Shown here in pieces: positions 1 through 12,400 of a DNA stretch of 64,000 bases (position 1 is its first letter; every line of letters starts with the position of its first letter). The notes under the pieces were generated by a model. It searched no databases and was not told the DNA's origin. It saw only the letters and a program-made list of their open reading frames with translations. Position numbers and translations under genes: made by a program. Origin of the DNA: Dipylidium caninum (taxonomy: Eukaryota > Platyhelminthes > Cestoda > Cyclophyllidea > Dipylidiidae); the NCBI GenBank assembly GCA_017562135.1, contig QEYB01000646.1, positions 62,001 through 126,000 on the forward strand. The letters are read 5' to 3'.

Positions 1-2792
1 CCTAAAAGTGGTGTGATTGACAGCACTCGCTATACTCTCGTAGCGTACAAACTGACAAATACAGTTCAATTGAGATGAAATTGGACAGTGATGACTGAAA
101 GACGGGACAAGTGTGTAACTGAGGCCGCGAAACCATCTACAAACTGACGATTCTACGTGGTCCGGTCAACTTAACCTCGTATAGGTTGTGATATTCTTGC
201 GCGTTAGCATCTTTAGGGTGGAAAAAAAGGGAGGACGAAGAGACGCACGAGTGGACGGCCACCAACCGGGCACTCCCGCTGTAGTTGAAAGTTGGCACCA
301 AAGTGTAGAAAAGTGGGTGCGCAGTGTGCTTGGGGGTGGAGGGGGCGAGCAACCGCGAAATCCTCTTTTACCCGAGTTGACACCGGGGGAGGAAAAAACA
401 GTCGATGGGATCATCCGAGTAGGCCGAAAATCCAACCAATCATGATGAAGAATGGGAAATAGCCGACAAGACTCATCCCACGGCTCTCGCCCCAGGTTTA
501 TAGGTTAAGGATCAAAGTTAGGTGCCGTTTTGGTATTTTTTGAACACACACACGTACACATAAACATTTTTGACTCACGCACCTTTAACCAAACTGTGTT
601 TGCGACTACGCCCATACACAAGGCGGTTACTTGCACGCAGCCAATCAGACTCTCGCCTGAGGCGTGCGCACGCGCGTAATCGATCGAGCCCACGGCGTGG
701 CCGTGGCACAGGCGTTGCCACCGGCAACGCGGTGAGTGCTGCTTGTACACGCAAACCCTGTTTGGGTGTGTATGCGAGAGAACTCACATGCGGGTCAGCA
801 GAGCCACGCTCTCGCGGTTCAGGGCAGTTCACGACAAACTCACCTCGCCGGCAACCGATGACGTCCGGCCGCGACGGACCGTGTTGACCTCCGCCGTCAC
901 CAGGGTGGAGTCGTGGGGCAAACTCGAGCCTTGGAAGTTGGGACAAAACGGGGGGAGAATTTGGAAGCCAACTGGTTTCCATTAGTCTATCATTGTCTCG
1001 AGTCTTCGACATTCGTGTTGTTTGGGTCCCCTGCCTTCCGTACATTCCGCTCATTCTCTCCCGCCTCGTAGTTGACGCCACCCCTTCCGACACTGTTCTC
1101 GAATGACTCTCGAATGTTCTCGGGCCTCCCCGAGTGTAGACGTAGTAAACAACGTTCTCAAGCGGAACTGTTACCTACCTCCTGGCGATTCATACCTCCG
1201 CCTTCCAACATCCCCCATTCCTATCCGTCGGCAACAGACGCCCGCCTTTTGGTACTTGCAGCTGGAATTAGCCAACAGGCCGACTCGAGACAAGTAATCC
1301 GAGTGTAGGACATGTGGGGAGCGGGGTGGAGGCGTGAGACGAGGCGGCGTTGGGCAATTAGTGCTACAGGCCTAGGCGAAACACAGGTCGCGAGGCTATT
1401 ATGTGTCTGAGAGAGTATCTGGAGTTGTGGAGCTCCATCCTCGTGATGTCGGAGGCCGAGGGCACCAGACGACAAGTCATAATCCGGTACCGAAACTCCA
1501 CTCTCCATCCCTCCCTCTTGTCCTTCCCCTCCCCCCTCCTGGCCTCCTTGAATGCCACTTCCCGAGGAGAGTAGAGAGTAGAAGGCTATAACGGCCCGCT
1601 GCAAAGCCTCTGCATCTCTCTGTGGTGGTCTAAACTCGTAAACGGAGGTGTGAAGAGGATGGACGCTGGAAAGAACCTTAAAATGCATCTCTGTGTGGGT
1701 GTGTGCCCAAGTGACCGAGTGTCTGTGGAGGTGGGAAAACGCCAGGTTCGAGGCCGGTGAGCGAATATCGCGGCCGAGGGGAGTTGGGCTCACCGAGCCC
1801 CCCCCCCCTCCTCTCGTCCTGAGTAGAAATCAAGCGCGGTGGTCGCAACAGCCACCTCCACCACACCATGTGCGTGCGTGCGTGAGTAGGTGTGTGTGAA
1901 CGCGTGTGCGCCTAACCCTCAGTTCACCCGGTCGATACACCCTGGTTGCGGCTGCGTGGGGGGTCGCGATAAGGCCTACGCATGACACCACCATCAGGGC
2001 GCGTTTTCGAGGCTGGGGTCGGCGCGCATCCGCTACACATACACGTGTGTCGGCCCGTGAACACGTGTAAATGTAAGCCTAGTCGGGTCTCATGGGGCCT
2101 GGTGAGGCGGCGGCGGAGGTTAGTGTATTTCCAAGGTGTGCTATGGCTAGGACCCCGGTCTTGATTCACTTCACCGGTTCCAGGTGAAGAGATTTCCCAC
2201 GCGCCTACACCGAGAGGTTAGCGAGTCGGGTGAAAATTAGGTGTAGACGTTTTCTTCGCCGAACCTCCGATGTCGTCACGCCTCTGAAGTGGAAGCGGGA
2301 GGAGGATTTGGAGGGAGAGAAGACTGTCTGAGAAACACCGAAAACCCGACCTAGCCGAATTCGATCACGCACAGTAACCAAGGCGATGGTAACCCGTTGG
2401 TCCGGAGTCAGCTAGCCAATCAGAGGGTCAGCGAGGGGCAACTCGTCTTGGTGGCAGTATGAAACGGAGAGCTAGCTAACTAACTGGCGAGCGCGCGCCA
2501 AAAGACGCGGTCCTCGTTTGGGTGCGCACGTGCGTTCGCGCGTGTGCGTACATGCGTGTGCGGTTCGTGCGTGCGTGCGTGTCTATCTCACCCGATTACG
2601 AGAGGCGCAAACATGCACGACCGCACCCGCGCGCTTTGACCCACGCCAAGGCCGCGCTCTGATTGGTGGTGACCTATGTGCGCCGGGAAGGACAACTCGT
2701 TGGCGGCGCACACAGCCTAGCCGCCTCATTTGACGAATCTAAAACGTGTCGTGAGAGCCGCGTTGCGTGTCGCCGTTCCTTTGGCATCTATT
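1..2792. other. 5' flank of zinc-finger gene, no gene recognised
   Basis: No reading frame here looks like a protein. The stretch becomes GC- and CpG-rich from about 2400 to the gene start and carries CCAAT motifs at 2416-2420 (+) and 2662-2666 (inverted), which fits a TATA-less CpG-type promoter. Further CCAAT motifs lie near 434 and 640. A purine/pyrimidine-alternating GTGCG/CGTGTG-rich run covers about 2515-2585. Confidence 0.5.
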
Positions 2793-5261
2793 ATGCTCGA
2801 CGCTCTGACCAAGGAGGGCATCTCGACAGTTACTTCACCATCTCTAGCTCCCGCGACCGCATTATCTGCGGACACCTTTCAAACGCCGAAAAGGTTCATA
2901 ATGGACATCGAAGAGGGCGAGGAATTGGTCATTGTCGAGCCCACAGATCCCGACGAAGACCGTCTTCGTGAAGCGGCTCTTCAAGCTCAACAAGAAGTTG
3001 TTGAGGCTGAGACTACTCAACCCGTTTCAGAACCGGTACCCCCACCTCCGCCCCCTCTTCTTCCCGATTCCATGGACCCTAACAAAAGTGTAATTACCAC
3101 TGACCCGATTTTACTCACTCAAATCATTCAAGCATTGAATACTAAGACAAATGACCAGACTCCAGGGAGTACTCAACCGGCACCAAGGTTTTTGGTCACC
3201 TCCTCAAACAATCTCCTCACCTTTCAGCCTTCTCCAGCCCCCGTTCCCCCACAAACGTCTTTCATGGTCCAGCCACTCTGCGGTTTTCAGGCAACTAGAC
3301 TTTTAAATCTCACGACAGCCCCTCCACCGCCTCCAACTCCGATCTCAAATGCGGGTCTACAAAGCCTCCTCTCGACGGATCCTCTGCTCTACGGAATCTT
3401 CGTCAATTGCGCTACCTCGAATATGATCACGCAGCTGGCCAACTCCATCTCCGCATCGATGATTTCTTTCGCCCAACTGGTGGCAATCGACAAGAACATC
3501 AATTTGAACAGCCAAATAGCCGAGATAACTCAGCTCATTTCTGCTCTCATAAATTTGGCCACCTCGCTCTCCACCACCCTCCCAGGTCTGATGTCTCTGA
3601 GGGGCACGGTTAATCCCCCTCCGACAGTCAGCACTCCGCAGACTAATCCCATTCTCACTAGCCTCATTGCGGCCTCTTCGGCCTCATCCCCGCCGTCGCA
3701 ATCGGCGACCACGTCCACCTCCACGAGCGTTCCTCCGCCGCCGGCGCCACCGCCTTCTCCGCCGCTGCCGCCAGCGGCTCCACCACCACCGCCTAATGTT
3801 GTGTGTCCTCAGCCCTGCGTGCCTATCCAAGTAAAGTCGGAGCCATTCACGCCGTTGGCTAGTGGGAAACAGAGTCCCCCGATTGCTGGCCTGGTTACAA
3901 GGTCTGGAACGCTTCTAACCTCGGTGAAGACGGCACCGCGACCGAAGCGTTTTGTGTGTACTCGTTCCGGTTGTACTCGGGCGTTTGCCTCGAGATTTAA
4001 TCTGGTCGAACACATACGCATCCACACGGGTGAACGACCGTTCGTCTGTCCCGAGTTCGGATGCACTTCGAGGTTTAAGAGGCGACGAGATCTCTACGAG
4101 CACTCGACAATGCATAAGAAGAAGCCAAAACTTGTCTCGAATCCGGGCAAAGCACTTCTAGTCACCTCCGTTCTGCCGGACAAGGAGAGGGCGGAGAACA
4201 GCACCGAAGGGCGTCATAAACCGCGTCATTTTTGCTCCTTCCCCAACTGTCAACGCTCCTACGCGCGCAGACATCGTCTAAACCAGCACATGTTTCATCA
4301 CACCGGGGTGGGACCTTTGTACTGCGACCAGCCCAATTGCAATGTGCGCTACTTCAAAGCTGACGACCTCGAGCGTCATAAGCTCATCCACCTCCTGCCT
4401 GTCAGCAGTGACGCGTCGAGGAAGCATCGTTGTCCCCATGACAACTGCGGGAAAGCTTACTCGAAGTTAAATAAGTTACGAGAGCACGTCAGATCGCATA
4501 CGGGGGAAAGGCCGTTTATCTGTGAGCAGGAGGGATGTGGCGCCTCGTTCAGTCGGCCCTACGGTCTCAAACGTCACCAGCTCACCCACACACCGACTGT
4601 CGATGTGACTGCCAAAACGGAGGCTCCGACGCCTTCCGTGACCTCCTCTTCCAGCGTAAACAGTCTACTTGCCTCCTCGCCCACAACCAGAACCCTGACT
4701 GCAGTATTTCCGCAGCCTCCCACGCTCATTCCTCAGGTGTCCCCTAATCCCCAGCCGACAATTCTCAATCTTGTCCAGGCTCTGACCTCCTCCGGCGTCC
4801 AGTTCCAGCCAATCATCGCGACCACTTCGAGCGAGGAGACTCCGCCAGTCCCTTTGAATGTCACAATTAAGGCAGATCCGGACTCCACGCCCGTGACCAC
4901 AGTCACCTCTACTCCCCCCAACGTCACAATCACTTCGGTGGCATCAGCATCGTCGAACAAACTGCCGCTTGTCCAGCGTTCCAGCAAGGCGGCGGCCACC
5001 CCATCGGCTTCGGCACTGGCGGAGAAAGCAATCGTCATCTCAGGGCCATTTGGGAAGCGACGACACATTTGTCCCATGCCAGGATGTACGAAAATTTTCC
5101 CCAAATTGAATAAGCTGCGAGAGCACATCTGTCGGCACACTGGGGAGCGTCCCTACGCCTGTGACGAGTGTCCAGCCACCTTTGTTCGAATGTACGACCT
5201 GCGTCGACACGCGCTGATTCATACCCGCCGGCGGATGGGAATTCTCAACAATGGGGTTTGA
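2793..5261 (+). CDS. Eight-finger C2H2 zinc-finger protein (four finger pairs)
   Basis: Probable nuclear DNA-binding transcription factor. The frame is open from a TAG at 2718 to TGA at 5259-5261 with no intron. ATG at 2793 (822 aa) is the first ATG after the stop; ATG 2901 (starting MDIEEGEE) is the alternative. The N-terminal half is Ser/Thr/Pro-rich with proline runs (about residues 80-95 and 310-335). A hydrophobic, Ser/Asn/Leu-rich block at about 196-268 is shared with the finger-less paralogue at 13507-14358. Eight C2H2 fingers follow as pairs joined by HTGERP-type linkers, at about residues 386-440, 477-530, 544-600 and 756-812. Within each finger the two cysteines are mostly five residues apart, as in TFIIIA- and ZXD-like fingers. 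Pairs 3 and 4 share the helix motif KLNKLREH, which suggests internal duplication. The exact orthologue is not recognised. Confidence 0.88.
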   Translation: MLDALTKEGISTVTSPSLAPATALSADTFQTPKRFIMDIEEGEELVIVEPTDPDEDRLREAALQAQQEVVEAETTQPVSEPVPPPPPPLLPDSMDPNKSVITTDPILLTQIIQALNTKTNDQTPGSTQPAPRFLVTSSNNLLTFQPSPAPVPPQTSFMVQPLCGFQATRLLNLTTAPPPPPTPISNAGLQSLLSTDPLLYGIFVNCATSNMITQLANSISASMISFAQLVAIDKNINLNSQIAEITQLISALINLATSLSTTLPGLMSLRGTVNPPPTVSTPQTNPILTSLIAASSASSPPSQSATTSTSTSVPPPPAPPPSPPLPPAAPPPPPNVVCPQPCVPIQVKSEPFTPLASGKQSPPIAGLVTRSGTLLTSVKTAPRPKRFVCTRSGCTRAFASRFNLVEHIRIHTGERPFVCPEFGCTSRFKRRRDLYEHSTMHKKKPKLVSNPGKALLVTSVLPDKERAENSTEGRHKPRHFCSFPNCQRSYARRHRLNQHMFHHTGVGPLYCDQPNCNVRYFKADDLERHKLIHLLPVSSDASRKHRCPHDNCGKAYSKLNKLREHVRSHTGERPFICEQEGCGASFSRPYGLKRHQLTHTPTVDVTAKTEAPTPSVTSSSSVNSLLASSPTTRTLTAVFPQPPTLIPQVSPNPQPTILNLVQALTSSGVQFQPIIATTSSEETPPVPLNVTIKADPDSTPVTTVTSTPPNVTITSVASASSNKLPLVQRSSKAAATPSASALAEKAIVISGPFGKRRHICPMPGCTKIFPKLNKLREHICRHTGERPYACDECPATFVRMYDLRRHALIHTRRRMGILNNGV

Positions 5262-5564
5262 GTATCTGTGATCCTCTCCCTCTCTCTCCCTCCCTCCTCT
5301 GTGTTGTCATTGTTGTTGTTGTTGTTAAGTTGTTTGGGTATTCCCCATCACCTCTTCTCCTCCTCCTCCTCCTAACCTCACAATTGTGGTTATTTCCCTA
5401 TCCGCTGACACACACATGCTCTTCGTGCATGGGATTGGAGCAAGGAGCCTTTTCTCCTCACCCTCCACCTCCCTCCTCCCGTCTCCTCGCCCTTTCTCTG
5501 TGCCCTTGTTTATTACCTACATGGACAGCGACTCTGTGTATTTATACGTGTATAGCCCCAATCA

Positions 5565-5570
5565 AATAAA
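5565..5570 (+). terminator. Poly(A) signal AATAAA of zinc-finger gene
   Basis: AATAAA lies about 300 nt after the stop codon, following a T/C-rich 3' UTR, and is the first perfect hexamer downstream. Confidence 0.55.
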
Positions 5571-5777
5571 TAATTGGCTGTGCCTCCGTTTCGAGGGGAA
5601 CCCGCTAGTCGTCGTCGATGTGTTCATGCGGCGCCCGTGAGTTGCAGTGTCATCCTGACTGCCAATAGCAGCGGTGGTATGCTAATGCCCCTCCTCGTGC
5701 CAGTGGTTCAGGGCGCCAGACGACGGTGGTGATGGTGACGCCGATGACTCAGCATTGACAGGCAACTCTGCTAATTA

Positions 5778-5795
5778 TCATATATATATATATAT
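5778..5795. repeat. (AT)n microsatellite
   Basis: Perfect alternating AT/TA run. Confidence 0.9.
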
Positions 5796-6603
5796 CGTGC
5801 GACTTCCTTGGCTGGTTGCCGAGACGACGGGCGGGAGGAGGGACTCCGGGGAGACAGCAGGGGATCTGATGTCTTTACGCCTCATCCGCGTCTCGCGACT
5901 GCGATGTCATTGGGTCCTTGTCTCTGTCGGACCAGCGCGGAGGTCGATGTCGCCTGGCCTGGTCTGGTCTGGTCTGCTCTGGCCCGTCATGCCCTGGTGA
6001 AAGGTGGACCCCGGGGTAATAACGGCCGTTTTTGTGTAAAGTCCAATCTCTGCGTGTGCACCTAATTATCACCCTCGGCATACCCCTCATTCAGCGTGTG
6101 CAAGGCTAATTATCAGTGCCAGACATCAAAGCCTCGTTCGAGAGAGGAGAGGAGAGGAGGACGACTTTCTTATCCGAGGGGCCGAGAACCAGTCGACCCT
6201 AGTAACTTTAGGAGGAATAGCCGAGGTCGCCTCCGCACTGACCAGGCCTTGAAGCACTGGGTCGGAGCGTCAGCTGCAACGGGGAAGGAAGTCTCCACCT
6301 ACTTCACACACGACGTGGACGGGTAACCGCAGTTCTGAGAAGCGCAAAATCATCATCGTCTGGACGGGAGTAGGAGGACGGCGGCGGCGGCGACGAGTGC
6401 CTCCCCTCTGTTAGCAGAATTGAGTCATCCGCAGCGAGGGAGTGGGCGGCGGTGGTGGTGGCGGAGGCGGAGGTGTGTGGAGGCGACGAGTGGGGAGGCC
6501 GCGTCACCACCACACGCGTGTCCCCAAGTGATGAATCATGCGCTTCGCCGGGGGGACACCCTGATGTCATTAGCACATCCAACTCAGGATTAGTGCCCCT
6601 CTC

Positions 6604-6631
6604 GGCGGCGGCGGCGGCGGCGGCGGCAGCA
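6604..6631. repeat. (GGC)n microsatellite
   Basis: Nine or so GGC units ending in GCA units. It lies in GC-rich DNA without a supported gene; the alanine runs it would encode are not evidence of coding. Confidence 0.9.
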
Positions 6632-8959
6632 GCCTTCCACATCGCGTCTGGTCCCCTTCGTCTTGCCACTCCCAACCCGTCTGAGTAGTTGATATGATTC
6701 AGAGAAATCGCCAGACTACCTGACTTCCAGAGCCGAGGGAATGGGGCATTTTGGAGGTCGTCGTGGGGAGGAGCTGATTGCAGCAAAATCTCCCCACGAC
6801 TTGGGAGAAGACGCCTTGGTGTGTTGGGTGTGTGTGTGTCTTTGTGTGTATGTGTGCTCCGAAGCGCCCACCATTCAGCCGCCTGTCAATCATTCAGCCA
6901 AAATCACAGGCATTTCGCCTCCAGGAAATTGGTGTCACGAGAGAAGACGGGGTGAGAGGGAGAGACGGACAGACAGACAGACCGACAGACACGGATAGAC
7001 AGAGAGACGGACACATAGGCCGGCGGGAAGGCGGGCGGCAGGAAGGCGGCTGAAAGCACTGCTTACGCCTCTCCTTTTTTCCCATAATTTAACGCCCATC
7101 ACCTGACTGGCGTCAGGATTTCTGTGGCAGGGGGAGGGGGGCAGGATTAGGCAAAGCTCCTCAAAAGTCTCTGCAGCCTGATGGCTTTTTGATGCGGTCT
7201 AAGGCCACTCCTAGGCCGGCTGGAAAGGACAGTTGTTGTGCTGTTCTCATGGCAACGCAAGTCGCGGTGTCTGAGGCGTCCGCGTTGTGTGCACACACAC
7301 ACAGCCGGAGTCGGTAGACTCGCCGACGAGGTCACCTTGGGACTCCACTCCTGACCTTGCAGCCCGCCCCCGTGATCCCGTCTCCTCCGTCGCGCCCCGC
7401 TCGTCCCCCCCCGGCCCACCATCTCGTGTGGCCATCTGGGCATGTTTTGGTGTCCCCAAGCCGTGTCCCCCGTCATAAGCTCAGAGAAAAAAAAACATAC
7501 ATTCCACAATACGTGATTTTTGGGCTCAACTGACTGGACACGCCGTTGCCGACGCCGACGCGACGTCGGATTTAACATCGTGAATCACGTGTCGCATGAC
7601 TGTGACGCAATGTTGAAATGCGAGTCCCAGGCGAAAATCGCCCTCCTCCCCACACAGACACCGAAAGAGGCGCGTAAAAACGGTTTTCATTTAGGTTTAC
7701 AGCAGACAAGAGGAGAAAAGGAGGCGTCACTTGGTTCATGGCCCCTGGTCCTGGCGTCCACCGCCTCCGGGTGGTGTGACATTTCGTCTCCCGTGTTTGA
7801 CAAGGAGTAGAGAAAACGTCAAAGTGACCTTATGTCGGTGGCAAATGTCAGACAGGCATTGAAAACTGTCTGATTTGTTCCTGCAAACACAGCGGTTGGA
7901 ACGCAGAGTGATGGGTGGGGCGGATGTCACGAGGACAGAAGAGCGCGAATGTCCATTCTCCATTTGGCAAGTTGACTTAAAGCGACACGCGCCATCGAGC
8001 TGTCTTCCACGCGGTGTCATGCGACAAATCGGCCTGCGAGAAGAAGACCTTCTTACGCCAAACGACCTTGTGGGGCGTGTAAACCTCCGATATCACAGTC
8101 GCCGCCTCCGGAGCTGCGTGCACTGGGTCACAGGGGAGCCCCTCCCTCCCGCCATGGGCATCTACGGCCGCTTTTTCGCAGACCATCTTAACTGCCCCGA
8201 CTGTGGCTGGTCTGAGAGGTCGCAGGTCTGGTGTCTGGCGTCTGGCGTCGTCCGCCTTTCCTCGGCGTCGGTAGCAAGAAAGGCGGTTTCGTGAAGTCAG
8301 GCCTAACCAATCGGTGGGAGGCTGGTTGAAGGAGACCCGAGGCTGCCTTCCCCCCCCCCCCTCCGTCTTACTTCTTCCCACCTCCTCGCCATGATCCCCT
8401 GTTGAGAGTGTCGTTGTCGCCCCCCACAGTCGCGTCGTGTTACGTTTCCGTTGGAGGCTCTCACTCTCCGGCAATTTTTCTCACACCAGGTTTGTTTATG
8501 CTGTGACTACGTTGGTATGCAGGGTCAGGGGTTACACACACACACAATCACACCAAATTTGGCGGTAAACGGTGTGGCTACACGCCGACGATGATAGTCA
8601 CATTGTTGAAGCTAGTGAAGCGGTTCGGTGCTGTCTCCACCTCCTCATTCACTCAAATTCGCTTGCGTTTTACCACTTAATAAGGGATGTCTCGTCAGCA
8701 TCGCCTCCACTCTCCCCCAGCGCCACACCCAGGCCAAATCGCCTCTGTGGGTTAAGGGGCGAAAATCTACTCGTGAGGACCATCTACCCCGCCGCGAGGC
8801 GAGGGCGTGGCTGTCATCGAGATTGGCTGGAGTACGTAGGCGTGAGTATTCACCGAACGGACGGCTAAACGAGATGGAGGGGAGGGGGGAAAGGATCCTA
8901 AAGGCAGGGGTTCAGGGTGTCGCCTCCCTTGGAGGCCGCTTTGGGTACGCACCAGTCGA

Positions 8960-9135
8960 CCGGCAGGAGGGCGGCAGGCGGACGGATGGGCGGATGGGCG
9001 GCAACTGGCGGGCTGGCGGGCGGGCGGTCTGGCAGGCAGGCAGGCAGGCGGGCGGGCAGGCGGGCGGGCAGGCGGGCGGGCGAGCGGGTGCGGGGACGGT
9101 CGACTGGTCGGTCGGTCGGTCGGTGGGTTGGTCGG
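8960..9135. repeat. GGCA/GGCG then GGTC tetranucleotide array
   Basis: A G-rich, C-poor-skewed array on the + strand: interspersed GGCA and GGCG units (about 9001-9090) followed by GGTC units (about 9105-9135). The strong strand asymmetry gives long Gly/Arg/Ala/Gln-rich open frames that are artefacts. Confidence 0.9.
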
Positions 9136-9445
9136 AAAGGCCGGGGCTACCGGGAACGGGGTGAATCATTCTCCCCGCCTTCGCCCACACCCCATGCACT
9201 CCAGCCGCCGGCTGTTAGCAGCACAAGCGGCAGCAGCAGCAGCAGCAGCGGCATCATCAGCAATAGCAGCTGCTTCAGAAAACGACTTGGTGGACCCACG
9301 ACGCGAATGGCAATGGCGGTGAATTTGTGCTCCTCAGGCACTCTCCCATACATACATCCATACACATGCACACACACACACAGAGAGAGAGAGAGACGTG
9401 CAAGCCCTTTGAAGACAAAAGACTGTTTCTACCTCGGGTGGATTA

Positions 9446-9448
<3 letters not shown>

Positions 9449-9491
<43 letters not shown>
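9449..9491. repeat. (GT)n microsatellite
   Basis: More than 20 uninterrupted GT units, the longest dinucleotide repeat in the window. A CA/GA compound repeat lies just upstream (about 9365-9396). Confidence 0.95.
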
Positions 9492-9493
<2 letters not shown>

Positions 9494-12400
9494 ATTCGAG
9501 GACACCATTGCGGGCGGGACAAAAGTTACTGCGCTTTTCCTCCACCAGCAATTTCTGCCCTGCCCACGACCGATGCGGCAGTGTATTTACGTGGACAGTG
9601 GAAGTCGCCTGCTGTTCAACGGTCAAAGCGGAGCTTTTTACCCCCACGTAGAGACGTTAATGCGACAGGCGGAGAATGGAGATCCATTAATCTTCTTCAT
9701 TTTGCCCTGACGACGGCAACGAGGGATGGAATTTGTTCAGCTGAGGACGGTCAAGATAGGCCCTGTCTGTCTGGAAGGGCTGGACAACGGTGAATGTCCT
9801 CACCTTCCATCACTGCTTGGTGCTGATAAAGTGTCACAACGAATTAAGTCGCCGTCTCCCCAATGACTGACATTCACAGATTTGGTGCCATCTGGAACAC
9901 CACCGCCATGTCATTTGACCCCTATCGTTCGGAAGTTGAGAGAAGAGTGGGAGATTAATATGCTTTGTCATCGCCGCCTTCCTTTCCGCACGCTAGGACA
10001 GTCAACAATCTGTCTTCCACTGGGTCAGCTTGCTTACACACCGAAGATGTGTCTGGTGATGCTATGGGTGAACTCGTGACTGTCCACCTTCTCCCTCCAC
10101 GAGGCCGAGGCTAGGGCCGGGTTGGCTCGCTTCCCGCCCGGCCCTGCCCCACCCCACCACCCTCCTCTGGCTTGAAGCAAGGGAAATTCTGTGCAACGGA
10201 CGAAAGCCCACTCCCCTACAGCCCAGCTTGTAGCAATTGAAGAGAATGTCATTGGCGCCTCATTCTTCGTCATCTCGATGTCGCATTCGGATTTGCCGAA
10301 GTCTTCCCACCTCTTCCCAATTACTCGATACAGCTCTACAGAGCATGCCAAGTCAACTCTTTGGTACCTGTGTTTTTTGGTCACATCTCCATTGTCCGTA
10401 CATTCAGGCCGTCTGCTAGGCGAAGTGCCTCATTCATTTATGTGTGTGTGTGTGTGACCTTCTTGAAGGATCTACTGAAGGTCACATGATGTAACGCGAC
10501 AGTGTGGATACCCAAGAATGTGAAATTCTTGCATCCCGCCTCCCCTCGCCCCGTCATCGGGGCCAAACCGAGGCGATTTGGCATTGTTGGCGCGGTTGAG
10601 CAGCCACTACGCCCAGGTCGCAGGGCCTGCGAATCCAGGGGTCCCACTTATCGCCGATATCGATCCAGGACTTTCGCATCACCGTTAAATCAATACTTTG
10701 CGGCGGGGGGGGGGGGACGGGGACGGGGTTTTCAGCTGAGGACGTGAACAGCGCTCTTACCTCCCACCTCCAGCCGCCTGAACCACTCGGCAAGTGGCAC
10801 ACAGAGCTCAAGTTCCGCTTGCAGAAAAGCGATGGCCTGTCGACTTCTCAGGCTAAATCGCCAAGACGGGTGTCCACAAGCGGAATTATTGAAAAGCAAA
10901 GTGCAAGCAGCAACCCTGCGCACAGCGAGGTCAACTTGTCATGCCCGTCGGGGCAAGTGCATGCGGTCTATTGATTTTTGCCCGTCCCCCTCCCCTGCCT
11001 CCGCCCCTAACTCTTGCATCCAATCGCCGTCTGTTGATTGGCTGTTGGGCCATTTTAGGCGGCGCGCAAGCTGAAGTGGTGAAACCGCCGGTTCACAGTG
11101 TCGCCATTAAGTATTCCACGCATGAATTTCAACTGTTTTGTTTAAATAAGCTGTGATTCACCACATTATAGTGATGCATTTGAGAGATCTTCCGACTTGG
11201 CCAAAGTACGGTGTATGCTTAGTTTGAGACTGTGGTGGCATATGGCACCGTTTGGCAAGGTGACCCCCTAATCGGTGCAAACTACTTAACAGCCCAAACC
11301 TGATTGATCAATCCCCCGGGTTTGTCTCCATTGCTTCACTGTTATGACAAGGTAAACTCGTTACGCGGGTGTATAAATAGGTAAACGGAAAAGAACTACT
11401 GAATAAAAATACACTTAGCAGCCCTAGTGAAAGGGTGATGTCCCTCGGCCATCCCCAGCCCCCGAAAATGTCGCCTTATATGGGAGCGTCAAAAGAGCGC
11501 TTAGCGAAACCTCCGTGGGATCGGGTCAAACACTCGATCAAATCGAGAGAAATTGGGGATCACAAGAGAGGAAGGTCCGGTGAATGTATTTCCCAATCCA
11601 ACATAAAAGTGCCGATTTATTAACCTCGTCCCTTCTCCCGTCTCCCGCCTCCTCCTCGTTAGTGCGTTCATCCCCGGGAAACTGCGATAGTGAGTTGATT
11701 ACTGTGACGGCACTTTACTAGTAAATCAACTTAAACTTTAACCATAAAGCCACACAAAAGTGCAATCTTTTCCCCCTCCGCCTTCGCGGCCTGCTAATAA
11801 TATGGGAGACGAACCAGTGTGCACACCCGCACTGTCCCCTCGCGGTAATCCCCACCGTGGCCCAACAGACCGTCAAGTAATTGCCAGTCTGTGCTCATCG
11901 AGAATGCGTCATTCTTGAATGCGCATTAACCACACGGAGTGTGGAGGTGTTCACACACTGCCAGTTCGGAGGGAGTCACATCACCCACGTGCACAGAAAC
12001 GTGTGGCTTAATCACACACCCAAGTGGTTGGATGGATGCGTGACGTTGTGGTGGAGAGGGCGGAGAGAGGGGAGACCTATCCCACGAGTACTGTCGGGTC
12101 TCTTACCGACACGCACTTTTTTTATGGGCTTTATAGTGTGAGGAGGGAGATGCTTCCTCGTACAAACTATGAGAATTGGTTCATTTGTCCAACTTTGGTT
12201 AAACTTATTACGTGATAGCAATACAGCGGTAAAGGTGAGTAGTAAGCTCGGGCACGGGCGTGACATTAATCAAAACTGAGTCACAAAGGGGATGGATATG
12301 ATAACAAGGGGGTCGCAAGGGAAGTACGCAGTTATGCGGCATACGAGATTACTACTGATAGGCAATTAGTAGACGGTCAACTACCACAGATGTTCGGCCA

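Noticed and set aside
9353..9491. CRISPR-like or satellite array
   Set aside because: It is a compound dinucleotide microsatellite without repeat-spacer structure; the window is eukaryotic.
8917..9492. 191-codon open frame with Gly/Arg-rich repeats
   Set aside because: It runs through GGCG/GGTC and GT microsatellites; composition is explained by low-complexity DNA.
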